The notes beneath the pieces are model-generated. The model ran no database searches. It had not been told where the DNA came from and saw nothing but the letters and a program-made list of their open reading frames with translations. Both the position numbers and the translations under genes were made by a program. From UBA9647 sp049522195 (GTDB taxonomy: Bacteria > Bacteroidota > Ignavibacteria > UBA10030): a stretch of DNA of 64,000 nucleotides. Of the stretch, positions 47,744 to 56,013 are shown one piece after another. The stretch spans positions 62,001 to 126,000 of the forward strand of contig JBEKOB010000002.1 of assembly GCA_049522195.1 (NCBI GenBank). The letters run 5' to 3'. Each line of letters begins with the position of its first letter. The stretch's first letter is position 1.

Positions 47744-49494
47744 TACCAATCCTTCTCAATGATGATTTTCGACGCTGCGCGCTTTCGCAACTGCTTCTGA
47801 ATATCCTTCTCGTTGTTCCGGAGCGCATCGAGAATGCGCTCTGCCTGCTGCTTCGGCATCTGGTTCTTCTGCTGTTGCTGATTGGTCTGGTCCGGCTTCG
47901 CCTGTTGCTGTTGCGGAGGTTGCTGCTGCTTGTTCTGGTCCTGCTTGTCCTGGTTTTGCTGCTGATCCTGCTTGTTCTGCTGATTCTGGTCTTTTTTGTC
48001 CTGCTTGTTTTGCTTGTCCTGTTTCTTCTGATCCTGTTGCTTCTTCAGCCGATCCTTGGCGAACAGGTAATTGTACCGGGCGTCTTCATCTGAAGGGTCA
48101 AGACGCAACGACCGCTTGTAGGATTCGATACTCGAATCAAGCTGGTTTGATTTGAAGAATGTGTTGCCAAGGTTATAGTATGCCATTTCTTTGTCGCCGG
48201 GTGCTTTTGAGGCTGTGATACGATGCGAGTACATTCGCTGAGCCTCGTCCGACCTCTGCTGTTTGTAATAGGCATTCCCGAGGTTGAATTGAGCTTCTCG
48301 CGAGGATGTATCCTTCGCGAGGGCTTTCATATATTCAGCCTCGGCATCAGCATATTTGGCCTTTGCATAGGCTTCATTGCCGCTTGCGATATGTGAGCGG
48401 AGAGTCTGGCTCGATGCGGAAGCAACGCACAGAACCAGAATGAGCGGAAGTGCTCGGGCGGCAGGGAGGACGCGCATCAAGCGCGTGAGGAATCTGCCCC
48501 GTCGCTCTGAAAGCAGGAGCTCGACCACGAGCAGAAGAATGCCGAGGGTGAGCGGGTACTGGAACTGATCTTCAAATCCAGTCACCTGGAGACTCCCCAT
48601 TTCGGTCTTCTGAAGCGCTTCAAGCTCTTTGTGAATCTCGTCAATCTCGTTTCCTGCGTTTGTGGCCCGGCGGTAACTTCCACCGGTTGTCAAGGCAATC
48701 TGCTGGAGGGCTGACTCATCGAGTTTTGTCAGCACGATATTGCCGGCACGATCATGCTTGTAGTCTGTTCTCTCGCCATTCGCGCCATAGATTGGTATTG
48801 GGCTTCCCTCCGGCGTTCCCATCCCGATGGCGAACACCCGGACCCCCTCCTTCCGCGCTTTTTCCACAGCTGCAGCAATGTCACCTTCGGTGTTTTCTCC
48901 ATCGCTGACGACAACAATCGCCTTTTGGGTCGGAAGGTCTTTCGGGAACGACTTCAGCGCGACCTCGATTGCAGTCCCGATCATTGTCCCTGGCACCGGC
49001 ACCGCCTCGACATCGACCGCGTTGATGAACAAGTCTGCTGCCGAGTAGTCGGCCGTCAAAGGAAATTGGACGAACGCTTCGCCGGCAAACACAACAAGGC
49101 CAACGCGATCCCCCTGCAATGTACGCAACAAATCAGAAACATCTCGCTTTGCCTTCTCAAGCCGGCTTGGGCGTATATCTTCGGCTTTCATGCTGAGGGA
49201 AACATCCAGTGCAACGAAAAGATCGATTCCCTCGCGTTTGACCTCTTCAAGCCGCGTTCCGACCTGCGGATTCGCCGCAGCAAGAATCAGGCATGCAAGC
49301 GAGAAGAGCAGGAGCCCCTGCTTGACGGTCCTCTTGGCTGTGCTGGCGTCGGGGGCCAGCTGCGCCACAAGGGGCTCAGAGACGAACTCGCGCATCAACT
49401 GCTTTCGCCTGTGGTGCAGAAGAAAGAAGGCGAGAGCAAGCGCCGGAATCGCCAGCAAAGCCCATAAATAGAGAGGATGTGCGAAACGAAGCAT
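47743..49494 (-). CDS. BatB-BatC fusion: VWA domain plus TPR protein
   Basis: A 583-residue protein. Residues about 1-320 are BatB: two N-terminal membrane helices, then a von Willebrand A domain with the metal site DVSLSM, plus FAGEAFVQFPLTADYSAADL and SDGENTEGDI, and a third helix (about 315-330). A second hydrophobic stretch (about 345-360) leads to TPR repeats (EAQFNLGNAYYKQQRSDEAQ; MAYYNLGNTFFKSNQLDSSI) typical of BatC. The tail (about 465-545) is a Gln/Lys/Asp/Asn low-complexity run. In many relatives BatB and BatC are separate genes. Confidence 0.88.
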   Translation of the reverse strand: MLRFAHPLYLWALLAIPALALAFFLLHHRRKQLMREFVSEPLVAQLAPDASTAKRTVKQGLLLFSLACLILAAANPQVGTRLEEVKREGIDLFVALDVSLSMKAEDIRPSRLEKAKRDVSDLLRTLQGDRVGLVVFAGEAFVQFPLTADYSAADLFINAVDVEAVPVPGTMIGTAIEVALKSFPKDLPTQKAIVVVSDGENTEGDIAAAVEKARKEGVRVFAIGMGTPEGSPIPIYGANGERTDYKHDRAGNIVLTKLDESALQQIALTTGGSYRRATNAGNEIDEIHKELEALQKTEMGSLQVTGFEDQFQYPLTLGILLLVVELLLSERRGRFLTRLMRVLPAARALPLILVLCVASASSQTLRSHIASGNEAYAKAKYADAEAEYMKALAKDTSSREAQFNLGNAYYKQQRSDEAQRMYSHRITASKAPGDKEMAYYNLGNTFFKSNQLDSSIESYKRSLRLDPSDEDARYNYLFAKDRLKKQQDQKKQDKQNKQDKKDQNQQNKQDQQQNQDKQDQNKQQQPPQQQQAKPDQTNQQQQKNQMPKQQAERILDALRNNEKDIQKQLRKRAASKIIIEKDW

Positions 49495-49504
49495 AGAAGG
49501 TTTT

Positions 49505-49962
49505 AGCGATTAGCTGATAGCTGTTAGCTTTTGGTTGATAGTTTCTGGATAAAGCTATTAAGCATCTTCTTGATTTCTGTCAACTCCTGCTGGAGTGACT
49601 CGTACTCGGCGTCCGTCAGCAACGTAAGATTGTGCGAAAGCAGAAGGTGATACTCGAGTTCGGCACCAGAGCCGAGAGCTACAATCAAAAAACGGCAAAA
49701 GTCCGCGTCTGTTTTTCGGCCACATCCCTCTGCAATGTTAGCGGCAATCGATGTGCTTGCCCTGCGCATCTGACTCGTCAATCCGTACATCTCCTCTTTG
49801 GGAAACTTTTTCGTCACTTTATAAATGTTTAGCGTGAGACTATGAGCTTTCTGCCAAACGCGCAATTGACGGAAGTCTTTCATAGCATTGATCTCATACG
49901 AAAAGCTCATGAGGACAATCAATTCTTCTGGCTAACAGCCAATCGCCAACAGCTAACCGCTA
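49505..49962. repeat. Inverted GCTAACAGC repeats flanking the S23 gene
   Basis: GCTGTTAGC (49520-49528) and GCTAACAGC (49931-49939) are exact inverted copies within longer related arms. Left: TAGCGATTAGCTGATAGCTG then TTAGCTTTTGG. Right: GGCTAACAGCCAATCGCC then AACAGCTAACCGC. They enclose the four-helix-bundle gene and separate it from batA and batBC. The last codons of that gene are part of the left arm. Confidence 0.75.
49524..49883 (-). CDS. Four-helix-bundle protein (S23 / 23S intervening-sequence family)
   Basis: A 119-residue protein starting MKDFRQLRVWQKAHSLTLNI and continuing FPKEEMYGLTSQMRRASTSI then AANIAEGCGRKTDADFCRFL, the clear signature of the S23/TIGR02436 family. Members were first found in intervening sequences of 23S rRNA genes and resemble the accessory protein Avd of diversity-generating retroelements; they bind nucleic acid. 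Here the gene sits inside the Bat operon between batA and batBC with repeat arms on each side. Its C-terminal KLSTKS is encoded by the flanking repeat. Confidence 0.88.
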   Translation of the reverse strand: MKDFRQLRVWQKAHSLTLNIYKVTKKFPKEEMYGLTSQMRRASTSIAANIAEGCGRKTDADFCRFLIVALGSGAELEYHLLLSHNLTLLTDAEYESLQQELTEIKKMLNSFIQKLSTKS

Positions 49963-50952
49963 CGGTATTTTCCTCAGCACCGTTCCCGCCAGCGTCACCT
50001 CGAGTAAGACCAGGAACAATCCGCCAAAGAGCCAACCGTAATACCTCTCAGAATATCGCTTGTACGCCGTGACCTCGATTCTCGAACGTTCGAGCTGGTC
50101 AATCTCTTTATAGATGGCTTTCAGCTTCCTGTTGTCGGTGGCGCGGTAGTATTTGCCGCCCGTCATCTCAGCCACGGCCGAGAGTGCTTTCTCATCGAGA
50201 TCGACGGGGATAAGCCTTCGCTGTATGCCGAAAGGCGTCTCGACCGGGAATGGGGCTTCACCCTGAGCGCCAACACCAACGGTGTAGACGCGAATGCCGA
50301 AGGTTGCTGCAATCTTCGCAGCGGTGATTGGATCAATCTCGCCCCGATTGTTAACTCCGTCCGTCAGGAGGATCATCACACGGCTCTTTGCCTTGCTGTC
50401 CTTGAGCCGGTTCACGCCGTTTGCCAGAGCGAGGCCGATTGCCGTTCCATCGGCAATCATGCCATTCTTCACTTCCTTCAGAAGGGATTTCAGGACCGGA
50501 TAATCCGTCGTCAGCGGGCACTGTGTAAAGCTCTCGGCAGAGAAAATGACGAGACCGATGCGATCGTTGGTCCGGCCGTCGATGAATTCTTCGGCTACCT
50601 GTTTCGCTGCCAGCATGCGATTCGGCGTAAAATCCTCCGCTTGCATGCTGCCGGAAATATCGAGGAGCAAAACAATATCAATGCCCTCGGTAGATACATT
50701 CTCCCTGCTGGACATCGCTTGTGGTCGCGCCAGCGCGATAATAAAGAGCGCCAGGGCGGCCAAGCGGAGCCAGAGCGGCGCCTGGTACAATTTCTCACGC
50801 AGTGCGCGCGGCGTTTGTCCGAATGGTTGCAGGGAAGAGAAGGTCACCTCCGTGACCATCTTCCGCCGCCGTCTCCAGAAGATGAAACCGAGCACCGGGA
50901 TCAGCAACAGTAACCAGAGCACCCAGGGGTATGCAAACCCGTCACCGAACAC
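49960..50952 (-). CDS. batA: BatA, VWA-domain aerotolerance protein
   Basis: A 330-residue membrane protein with two N-terminal helices, a von Willebrand A domain (about 85-290) holding the metal site DISGSM and TDGVNNRGEIDP, and a C-terminal helix (YYGWLFGGLFLVLLEV). Start GTG 50952 is preferred to an ATG at 50979 because AGGAGGT sits at ideal spacing and the ORF then overlaps the previous stop by only 11 bases. It is separated from batBC by the S23 gene. Confidence 0.88.
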   Translation of the reverse strand: MFGDGFAYPWVLWLLLLIPVLGFIFWRRRRKMVTEVTFSSLQPFGQTPRALREKLYQAPLWLRLAALALFIIALARPQAMSSRENVSTEGIDIVLLLDISGSMQAEDFTPNRMLAAKQVAEEFIDGRTNDRIGLVIFSAESFTQCPLTTDYPVLKSLLKEVKNGMIADGTAIGLALANGVNRLKDSKAKSRVMILLTDGVNNRGEIDPITAAKIAATFGIRVYTVGVGAQGEAPFPVETPFGIQRRLIPVDLDEKALSAVAEMTGGKYYRATDNRKLKAIYKEIDQLERSRIEVTAYKRYSERYYGWLFGGLFLVLLEVTLAGTVLRKIP

Positions 50953-51883
50953 TTTCCACCTCCTGCTCTTCGGGTTCAACTGTCGGTTTCGGGATCATGG
51001 CCCGGACAATTTCGTATGCCCAGCGAAGCTCATGATCATGCTCATCGGGAGCCGGGACGTACTTGGCGAACTTCACGAGGTCTGCCGTGGTGAAGAACGA
51101 ACGGAATTCTTTCAGCAATGCCTGAGCCTCGGGGAGCTTCGACAGCTGGGCGAGGATTTCATCCGACGTCGATTCAAGCGCAAGAACACCATACTGTTCC
51201 TCGATGAACCGTCGCACGATTTCAGTGACCTCGGAGTAATACTGCTTGACCTTTCCGTGTTGCCACAGGTGTTTGTCTTCGAGAAGGCGCAGGGCAGCGA
51301 GTGCCGCCTGGCCCGGTGGTATCGAAGGTTTCACCGGGACAAATCCCTCTTCGCGACGCTTCTTCCACCTACGGTAGTAATAATATCCGGCGGCTATCAG
51401 CGCAAGTAGTAGAAGCGCAATCAAGTACGGCAGGAAATCCTCGAACCTCCATGGCGCATCCAACGGTGGCTTGATGTCTTTAATATCTCCCTTGGGGTCG
51501 AACGGTATGGCGGCGATCGAAAGCGGAATTGGATTGGAATATGCGATCCGTTGGAGCGTATCCTGCCGATGTTTGTACGAAAAGGCTACAGGAGGAATGA
51601 ACACATTCCCCGTGTCGAACATCGTCAGCTTAAAGACCCATTCCTGATGGCCGTTTGCCGCCCGGGAGGCATCGATGTTGAGAATCTCGAACGCACCGAC
51701 GCTGTCCTTCACCGCCGGGGTGAGGGAGTCGACATCGGCAGGCAATTCCGCCGAAACATGGAGAAGAATCCACGCTCCAACCTTGTACTGGGCGGAATCC
51801 GCGCGTGCCGTGACCCCTGGTTCCTGGGCATGAGCCGTGGATGCGAAGAGCACAAGCAGTATGCTGATGACGATGCGTTTCAT
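50942..51883 (-). CDS. Bat-operon envelope protein (BatD-like/DUF4381-like)
   Basis: A 313-residue protein with a signal peptide (VISILLVLFASTAHA), an extracytoplasmic beta domain (about 20-140), one membrane helix (YLIALLLLALIAAGYYYY) and a helical cytoplasmic tail (about 185-300) with VKQYYSEVTEIVRRFIEEQY and ADLVKFAKYVPAPDEH. Proteins of this shape stand between DUF58 and batA in FCB Bat operons and share the topology of BatD. Function within the complex is unknown. Confidence 0.8.
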   Translation of the reverse strand: MKRIVISILLVLFASTAHAQEPGVTARADSAQYKVGAWILLHVSAELPADVDSLTPAVKDSVGAFEILNIDASRAANGHQEWVFKLTMFDTGNVFIPPVAFSYKHRQDTLQRIAYSNPIPLSIAAIPFDPKGDIKDIKPPLDAPWRFEDFLPYLIALLLLALIAAGYYYYRRWKKRREEGFVPVKPSIPPGQAALAALRLLEDKHLWQHGKVKQYYSEVTEIVRRFIEEQYGVLALESTSDEILAQLSKLPEAQALLKEFRSFFTTADLVKFAKYVPAPDEHDHELRWAYEIVRAMIPKPTVEPEEQEVESVR

Positions 51884-51912
51884 GTTCACGAGGTATGTGG
51901 AATCAACCGCAC

Positions 51913-52788
51913 TTACCAACGCCGCTCCCGCAGTCTGAAAAAGTCGACGAGAGGTTTCATGTACGGCTTGTCGAGGCGGATATCGATGCTGTCCAACTTG
52001 GCTTTGATAAACGTTGCTCTTCTCGAGTCTTCTACCGCTCGCCGATAGGCGCGGAACGCGGCAGACACTTTTGCGTTGGCCGTATCCACCCAACGTTGTG
52101 CCCCCGTCTCTGCGTCACGGAACGTTACAAGACCCACGCGTGGCAGCTCGTTCTCCCTTGGATCGAGCAATCTGATTCCGATCAGGTCATGCCGCTTACC
52201 CGCTACGCGAAGGGCGGCTTCATAGCCGCTATCCATGAAATCGGAGATAACGAAGACAATGCTTCGTTTCTTCAGAACATGGTTAAGGTAATTGAGGGCT
52301 TCCTTGATACTGGTTGCCGAGTGCTTCGGCTCGAACGAAATAAGCTCCCGGACAATCCGAAGCGCGTGTGACTGCCCCTTGCGTGGGGGGATGAATTTCT
52401 CGATCTGATCGGAAAACAGGAGGGCTCCCACCTTATCATTATTCTTCATCGCCGAGAAGGCGAGGATGGCACTGATCTCCACCGCGATATCCCGCTTGAG
52501 CTGTCCCTGCGAACCGAAGAACTGTGAACCGCTCATGTCGACAAGCAACATGACGGTCAGCTCGCGTTCTTCTTCAAAGATCTTGATAAACGGATGATCG
52601 AAGCGAGCAGTGACGTTCCAGTCGATTGCCCGGACATCGTCGCCGATCTGGTATTCGCGTACCTCCGAGAAAGACATCCCTCGCCCCTTGAACACCGAAT
52701 GGTATTCACCGGAGAAAACCTGGTTCACCAGGCCGCGTGTGCGGAGTTCAAGCTGGCGAACTTTCTTTAAGAGTTCCTTGGTTTCCAA
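51913..52788 (-). CDS. DUF58 family protein (Bat operon)
   Basis: A 291-residue DUF58 protein with a VWA-like fold. The hallmark FSGEYHSVFKGRGMSFSEVR then EYQIGDDVRAIDWNVTARF is complete, and VMLLVDMSGSQFF replaces the usual metal-site strand. Next to moxR it forms the conserved MoxR-DUF58-VWA core of the operon. It starts at TTG (52788), with METKELLKKVRQLE matching the usual N-terminus; no good ribosome-binding site is visible. Confidence 0.9.
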   Translation of the reverse strand: METKELLKKVRQLELRTRGLVNQVFSGEYHSVFKGRGMSFSEVREYQIGDDVRAIDWNVTARFDHPFIKIFEEERELTVMLLVDMSGSQFFGSQGQLKRDIAVEISAILAFSAMKNNDKVGALLFSDQIEKFIPPRKGQSHALRIVRELISFEPKHSATSIKEALNYLNHVLKKRSIVFVISDFMDSGYEAALRVAGKRHDLIGIRLLDPRENELPRVGLVTFRDAETGAQRWVDTANAKVSAAFRAYRRAVEDSRRATFIKAKLDSIDIRLDKPYMKPLVDFFRLRERRW

Positions 52789-52794
52789 ACTAAC

Positions 52795-52862
52795 GTTTTG
52801 AGTTTCAAGTTTTGAGTTTCAAGTTCCAACTAATCGACAATCGGCAATCGCAAATCGACAAT
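52795..52862. repeat. Two small degenerate repeats between moxR and DUF58
   Basis: TTTTGAGTTTCAAG occurs twice in tandem (about 52796-52824), followed by AATCGACAATCGGCAATCGC and AAATCGACAATTC (about 52833-52863), a seven-to-eight-base word array. It separates moxR from DUF58, which otherwise are closely spaced in this operon type. Confidence 0.6.
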
Positions 52863-52863
52863 T

Positions 52864-53847
52864 CTAAGGCACTTCAATGTGGTTAAGTATTTCCTGAACG
52901 ATATACTCGGACGTCACCTCTTCTGCCTCTGCTTCATACGTCACCGCGACGCGGTGGCGGAGGACATCGAGACTGATTGCACGAACGTCTTCGGGGATCA
53001 CATAACCGCGACGCTTAATGAAAGCGTGCGCTTTTGCTGCAAGCGCAAGGTTGATCGAAGCGCGGGGTGACGCGCCGTAGCTGATCATAGGGGCTATCTT
53101 CTCCAGCTTGAACTCAGCAGGTTGCCGTGTTGCAATGACAATGTCGAGAATGTAGCGTTCGATCTTTTCGTCCATGTAGACGTTCCTAAGGACCTCGCGG
53201 GCGGCGAGGATCTCTTTTGGAGAAACGACCGGCTTGATGTCGGGCTGGTCGCCGAGGACGTTCTGACGCATGATTAAAAGTTCTTCTTCGCGCGACGGAT
53301 ATCCAATCTTCACTTTGAGCATGAACCGATCGACCTGAGCTTCCGGAAGGGGATAGGTTCCTTCCTGCTCGATCGGGTTCTGTGTCGCTAGCACAAGGAA
53401 CGGTTCGTCGAGTTTCCACGTCTCCTCACCGATTGTCACCTGGCGTTCCTGCATGGCTTCGAGCAGAGCGCTCTGAACTTTCGCGGGTGCGCGGTTAATT
53501 TCGTCTGCAAGGATGAAGTTCGCGAAGATCGGACCGCGGCGGGTGAAGAACTTCCCATCCTTCTGGTTATAGATCATTGTCCCGATAAGGTCGGCAGGGA
53601 GAAGGTCAGGCGTGAACTGAATCCGCTGAAACTTCGCGCTGATTGCCGCCGCGAGCGTTTTGATCATGAGAGTCTTGGCGAGGCCCGGGACACCTTCCAG
53701 CAGAATGTGCCCGTTGCACAGGAGGCCAATCAGCAGGCGGTCGACCATCTGCTTCTGGCCGACGATGGCCTTCCCAATCTCGTTGGTCAGGTTATCGACG
53801 AAGGCGCTCTCGCGCTGAATCATCTCGTTGATTGTCTTAATATCCAC
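52864..53847 (-). CDS. MoxR family AAA+ ATPase
   Basis: A 327-residue AAA+ chaperone-like ATPase with Walker A GVPGLAKTL (52-60), Walker B FILADEINRA (111-120), sensor ATQNPIEQEGTYPLPEAQ and DRFMLKVKIGYPS. MoxR proteins work with VWA-domain partners to mature or remodel envelope complexes. It starts at GTG 53847 after a strong AGGAGG and is the first gene of the Bat operon, so the operon promoter should lie in 53848-54215. Confidence 0.95.
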   Translation of the reverse strand: MDIKTINEMIQRESAFVDNLTNEIGKAIVGQKQMVDRLLIGLLCNGHILLEGVPGLAKTLMIKTLAAAISAKFQRIQFTPDLLPADLIGTMIYNQKDGKFFTRRGPIFANFILADEINRAPAKVQSALLEAMQERQVTIGEETWKLDEPFLVLATQNPIEQEGTYPLPEAQVDRFMLKVKIGYPSREEELLIMRQNVLGDQPDIKPVVSPKEILAAREVLRNVYMDEKIERYILDIVIATRQPAEFKLEKIAPMISYGASPRASINLALAAKAHAFIKRRGYVIPEDVRAISLDVLRHRVAVTYEAEAEEVTSEYIVQEILNHIEVP

Positions 53848-54215
53848 TCGATCCTCCTAAGTCGTTGACTCTAAAATAGTTCCGTACCGGTATTGGACGA
53901 AAAAAAGGGCGGAACAGTTCCGCCTTTCGGTGAAAATAAAACGATTCGAGCCACGCAACAAATTCTCACAGAACCTGGTGGGCGGCTCGGAAGAGCAGTC
54001 AGCTTTTGGCTTTTAGCTATTAGCCAAACGCTAAAAGCTAAGAGCGACTAATGCTCTCGCGTGCATGAATTTAGCGATTAATGACCGATGATGCAATCAG
54101 GGGTAACAACGAGTCTGAGGGGAAGAAGGTTTCGTAAGCGGAACCTTTGTATTTTACAGGCCGTTGGCAATGGCGAGGCAAGAAAGAAATCGGAAGAGCG
54201 CAGAAAGGCGAAGAA
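53848..54215. repeat. moxR-ldh divergent gap with hairpin and AGCTTTTGGC-type repeat
   Basis: A 368-base gap. GGCGGAA (53909-53915) and TTCCGCC (53919-53925) form a perfect stem flanked by an A-run and a short T-run, which looks like a small intrinsic terminator or operator (53901-53928). Further on, CTTTTAGC (54010-54017) and GCTAAAAG (54030-54037) pair inside an AGCTTTTGGC-type repeat (54001-54056). Promoters for both divergent genes must lie here. Confidence 0.6.
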
Positions 54216-55169
54216 ATGGCAGGTATGTCGGGCAAACGCAAGGTGGGTGTTGTCGGCACGGGCCTCGTTGGATCGTCGTTCGTGTATGCGCTGATGATCC
54301 GCGAGCTGGCAACAGAGATTATTCTCGTCGACGTTGACAATGAGAAAGCTATCGGCGAAATGATGGATTTCAATCACGGCCTTTCATTCAGCAAGCCGGT
54401 GAAAATCACCGCGGGGGATTATGCTGATCTGGCTGGTGCACAGGTTGTTGTCATTGCCGCGGGGGCATCGCAGCGGCCCGGCGAGACGCGGCTGGACCTT
54501 CTGGCAAGGAATGTGAAAATCTTTCGCTCGATCGTACCAAACGTTGTTCGCCACAACCCGGAGGGTATTATTCTGATAGCGACGAATCCTGTCGACATCC
54601 TGACTTACATCTCGTTGAAAGAATCGCGATTACCCCCTTCGCATGTCATAGGCTCGGGGACGATACTCGATACATCCAGGTTCAGGTTTCTTCTTGGGCA
54701 GCACTACGGTGTCGATGCCCGCAGTGTGCATGCGTATATCATCGGTGAGCATGGCGACAGTGAGATTCCGCTCTGGAGTCTGGCAAATATCGGCGGCGTA
54801 CGTCTGCAGGAGTTCGCTCCGTTGCAGAATAAAGAGTACGACCAGGCGGAGATGGATGGGCTGTTCATCAGTGTTCGGGACGCAGCATATGAGATTATCA
54901 AGAGGAAAGGAGCAACGTATTACGCGATCGGGTTGGGTCTCGTTTCGATCGTGGAGACGATTCTCGGCAATTACCGGAGCGTGCTCTCTGTTTCCACGCT
55001 GATGACGGGACAGTACAGAGTTGCGGATATGTGTCTCAGCCTTCCCTGCGTCGTCGGAGCGAAAGGCGTCGAAGAAATCCTGACGCTGAATCTAAGTCAG
55101 GAAGAAGAGGAAGGTTTTCGGCTATCAGCAGAAAAACTGAAGGCAACGCTGAAATCACTTGGTGGTTGA
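54216..55169 (+). CDS. ldh: L-lactate dehydrogenase
   Basis: NAD-dependent dehydrogenase interconverting pyruvate and lactate. The 317-residue protein has the Rossmann start VGVVGTGLVGSSFVYALM, the substrate loop GASQRPGETRLDLLARN in which Gln86 and GET mark lactate rather than malate specificity (malate enzymes have Arg here), SGTILDTSRFRF and the catalytic His179 in IGEHGDSE. Start ATG 54216 follows AAAGGCGAAG; an upstream ATG gives a 23-residue extension without family support. Confidence 0.9.
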   Translation: MAGMSGKRKVGVVGTGLVGSSFVYALMIRELATEIILVDVDNEKAIGEMMDFNHGLSFSKPVKITAGDYADLAGAQVVVIAAGASQRPGETRLDLLARNVKIFRSIVPNVVRHNPEGIILIATNPVDILTYISLKESRLPPSHVIGSGTILDTSRFRFLLGQHYGVDARSVHAYIIGEHGDSEIPLWSLANIGGVRLQEFAPLQNKEYDQAEMDGLFISVRDAAYEIIKRKGATYYAIGLGLVSIVETILGNYRSVLSVSTLMTGQYRVADMCLSLPCVVGAKGVEEILTLNLSQEEEEGFRLSAEKLKATLKSLGG

Positions 55170-55266
55170 ACCTTAGAATGAGCCATGGATGACACGGAAG
55201 AAGCAAGGATCATCGCAGATAAATCCATCCGCCCAAATCGGGAAAAAGTAGTGTCCCAAAACGAAA

Positions 55267-55300
55267 CCCACCCTCCAAATCGCTAAGGATAGCGGGTGGG
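55267..55300. terminator. Hairpin between ldh and VOC gene
   Basis: CCCACCC (55267-55273) pairs with GGGTGGG (55294-55300), and inside it GCTA-AGGA-TAGC adds to the stem. It lies between convergent genes and probably ends transcription, although a T-run is missing. Confidence 0.45.
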
Positions 55301-55324
55301 CAAGCATATCGAAACGTGAACAAT

Positions 55325-55705
55325 CTATTTCGCCGAAGGGTCAGCCTGCATCATTCCAAAAATATTCCCTTCAGAGTCCTTGCAGTATGCAAGCCAGCCC
55401 ATACCGGGGATCGGCATCTTGGGAAGAGCCATCTGTCTCCCCTTTGCCAGTGCCTTTACGACGGTTTCGTCGAGTGCAGCAACATCGATCGTACACACGT
55501 AGGCAATAACCGCATTGCCGTCGATTGGCCCCTTCCGCTTCAGGAGACCGCCGTCGATACCGGGCTCTGATTTTGAGCCGGTGTACACGACCCAATACTC
55601 CTCAGTTCCCCAGCGTTCAAACTTCCAGCCAAAAAGATCTTTATAGAAGGCAATCGCACGCTCCGGATTTTCAGCGTGGATTTCAAAATGGATGACGCGA
55701 TTCAT
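55325..55705 (-). CDS. VOC (glyoxalase/bleomycin-resistance fold) family protein
   Basis: A 126-residue single VOC domain: MNRVIHFEIHAENPERAIAF, FYKDLFGWKFERWGTEEYWV, and the C-terminal strand AYCKDSEGNIFGMMQAD. The DSEGN-F pattern is common in the VOC group annotated as 27 kDa antigen-like proteins; substrate unknown. ATG 55705 follows GGAGAGAT. It is convergent with ldh. Confidence 0.9.
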   Translation of the reverse strand: MNRVIHFEIHAENPERAIAFYKDLFGWKFERWGTEEYWVVYTGSKSEPGIDGGLLKRKGPIDGNAVIAYVCTIDVAALDETVVKALAKGRQMALPKMPIPGMGWLAYCKDSEGNIFGMMQADPSAK

Positions 55706-56013
55706 AGATCTCTCCTCGTTGATGGATGTTTGGTTGGGAGTATATAAATTCGCATTTTGATAGAAGCGTCTTCGCGTAGCCGTTCGCGCCCCTAAAAATC
55801 CCATGAGGTTTCTAACAGCCTTCCCCGACCTCACGTTCCCCTCTCGTGATGATAGAGCGGTCCATTTTCGACAAGCGAACCGTCTCTGATATTCTCTCTC
55901 AACAAAGTCACCTGTGTGTCCGCCTTTCAGCATTTTCCATTTCTTTTCATCTGAACTTTAGATAAACTCCCGAATCAGATATCCCTCCCATTATATCATG
56001 CCGGAGTTTACTT
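55706..56013. other. Divergent gap before the glycoside hydrolase gene
   Basis: A 308-base gap between the VOC gene and the glycoside hydrolase gene, divergently transcribed. I see no small gene, repeat or clear operator in it. Confidence 0.4.

Noticed and set aside
47870..48060. Repeat-rich stretch as a non-coding satellite
   Set aside because: It stays in frame in batBC and encodes a Gln/Lys-rich tail, so it is coding.
49524..49883. Diversity-generating retroelement accessory protein (Avd)
   Set aside because: No reverse transcriptase or template repeat is in the window, and the sequence fits the stand-alone S23 family better.
54216..55169. Malate dehydrogenase
   Set aside because: The substrate loop reads GASQRPGETR with Gln and GET, typical of lactate dehydrogenase; malate enzymes have Arg at that position.
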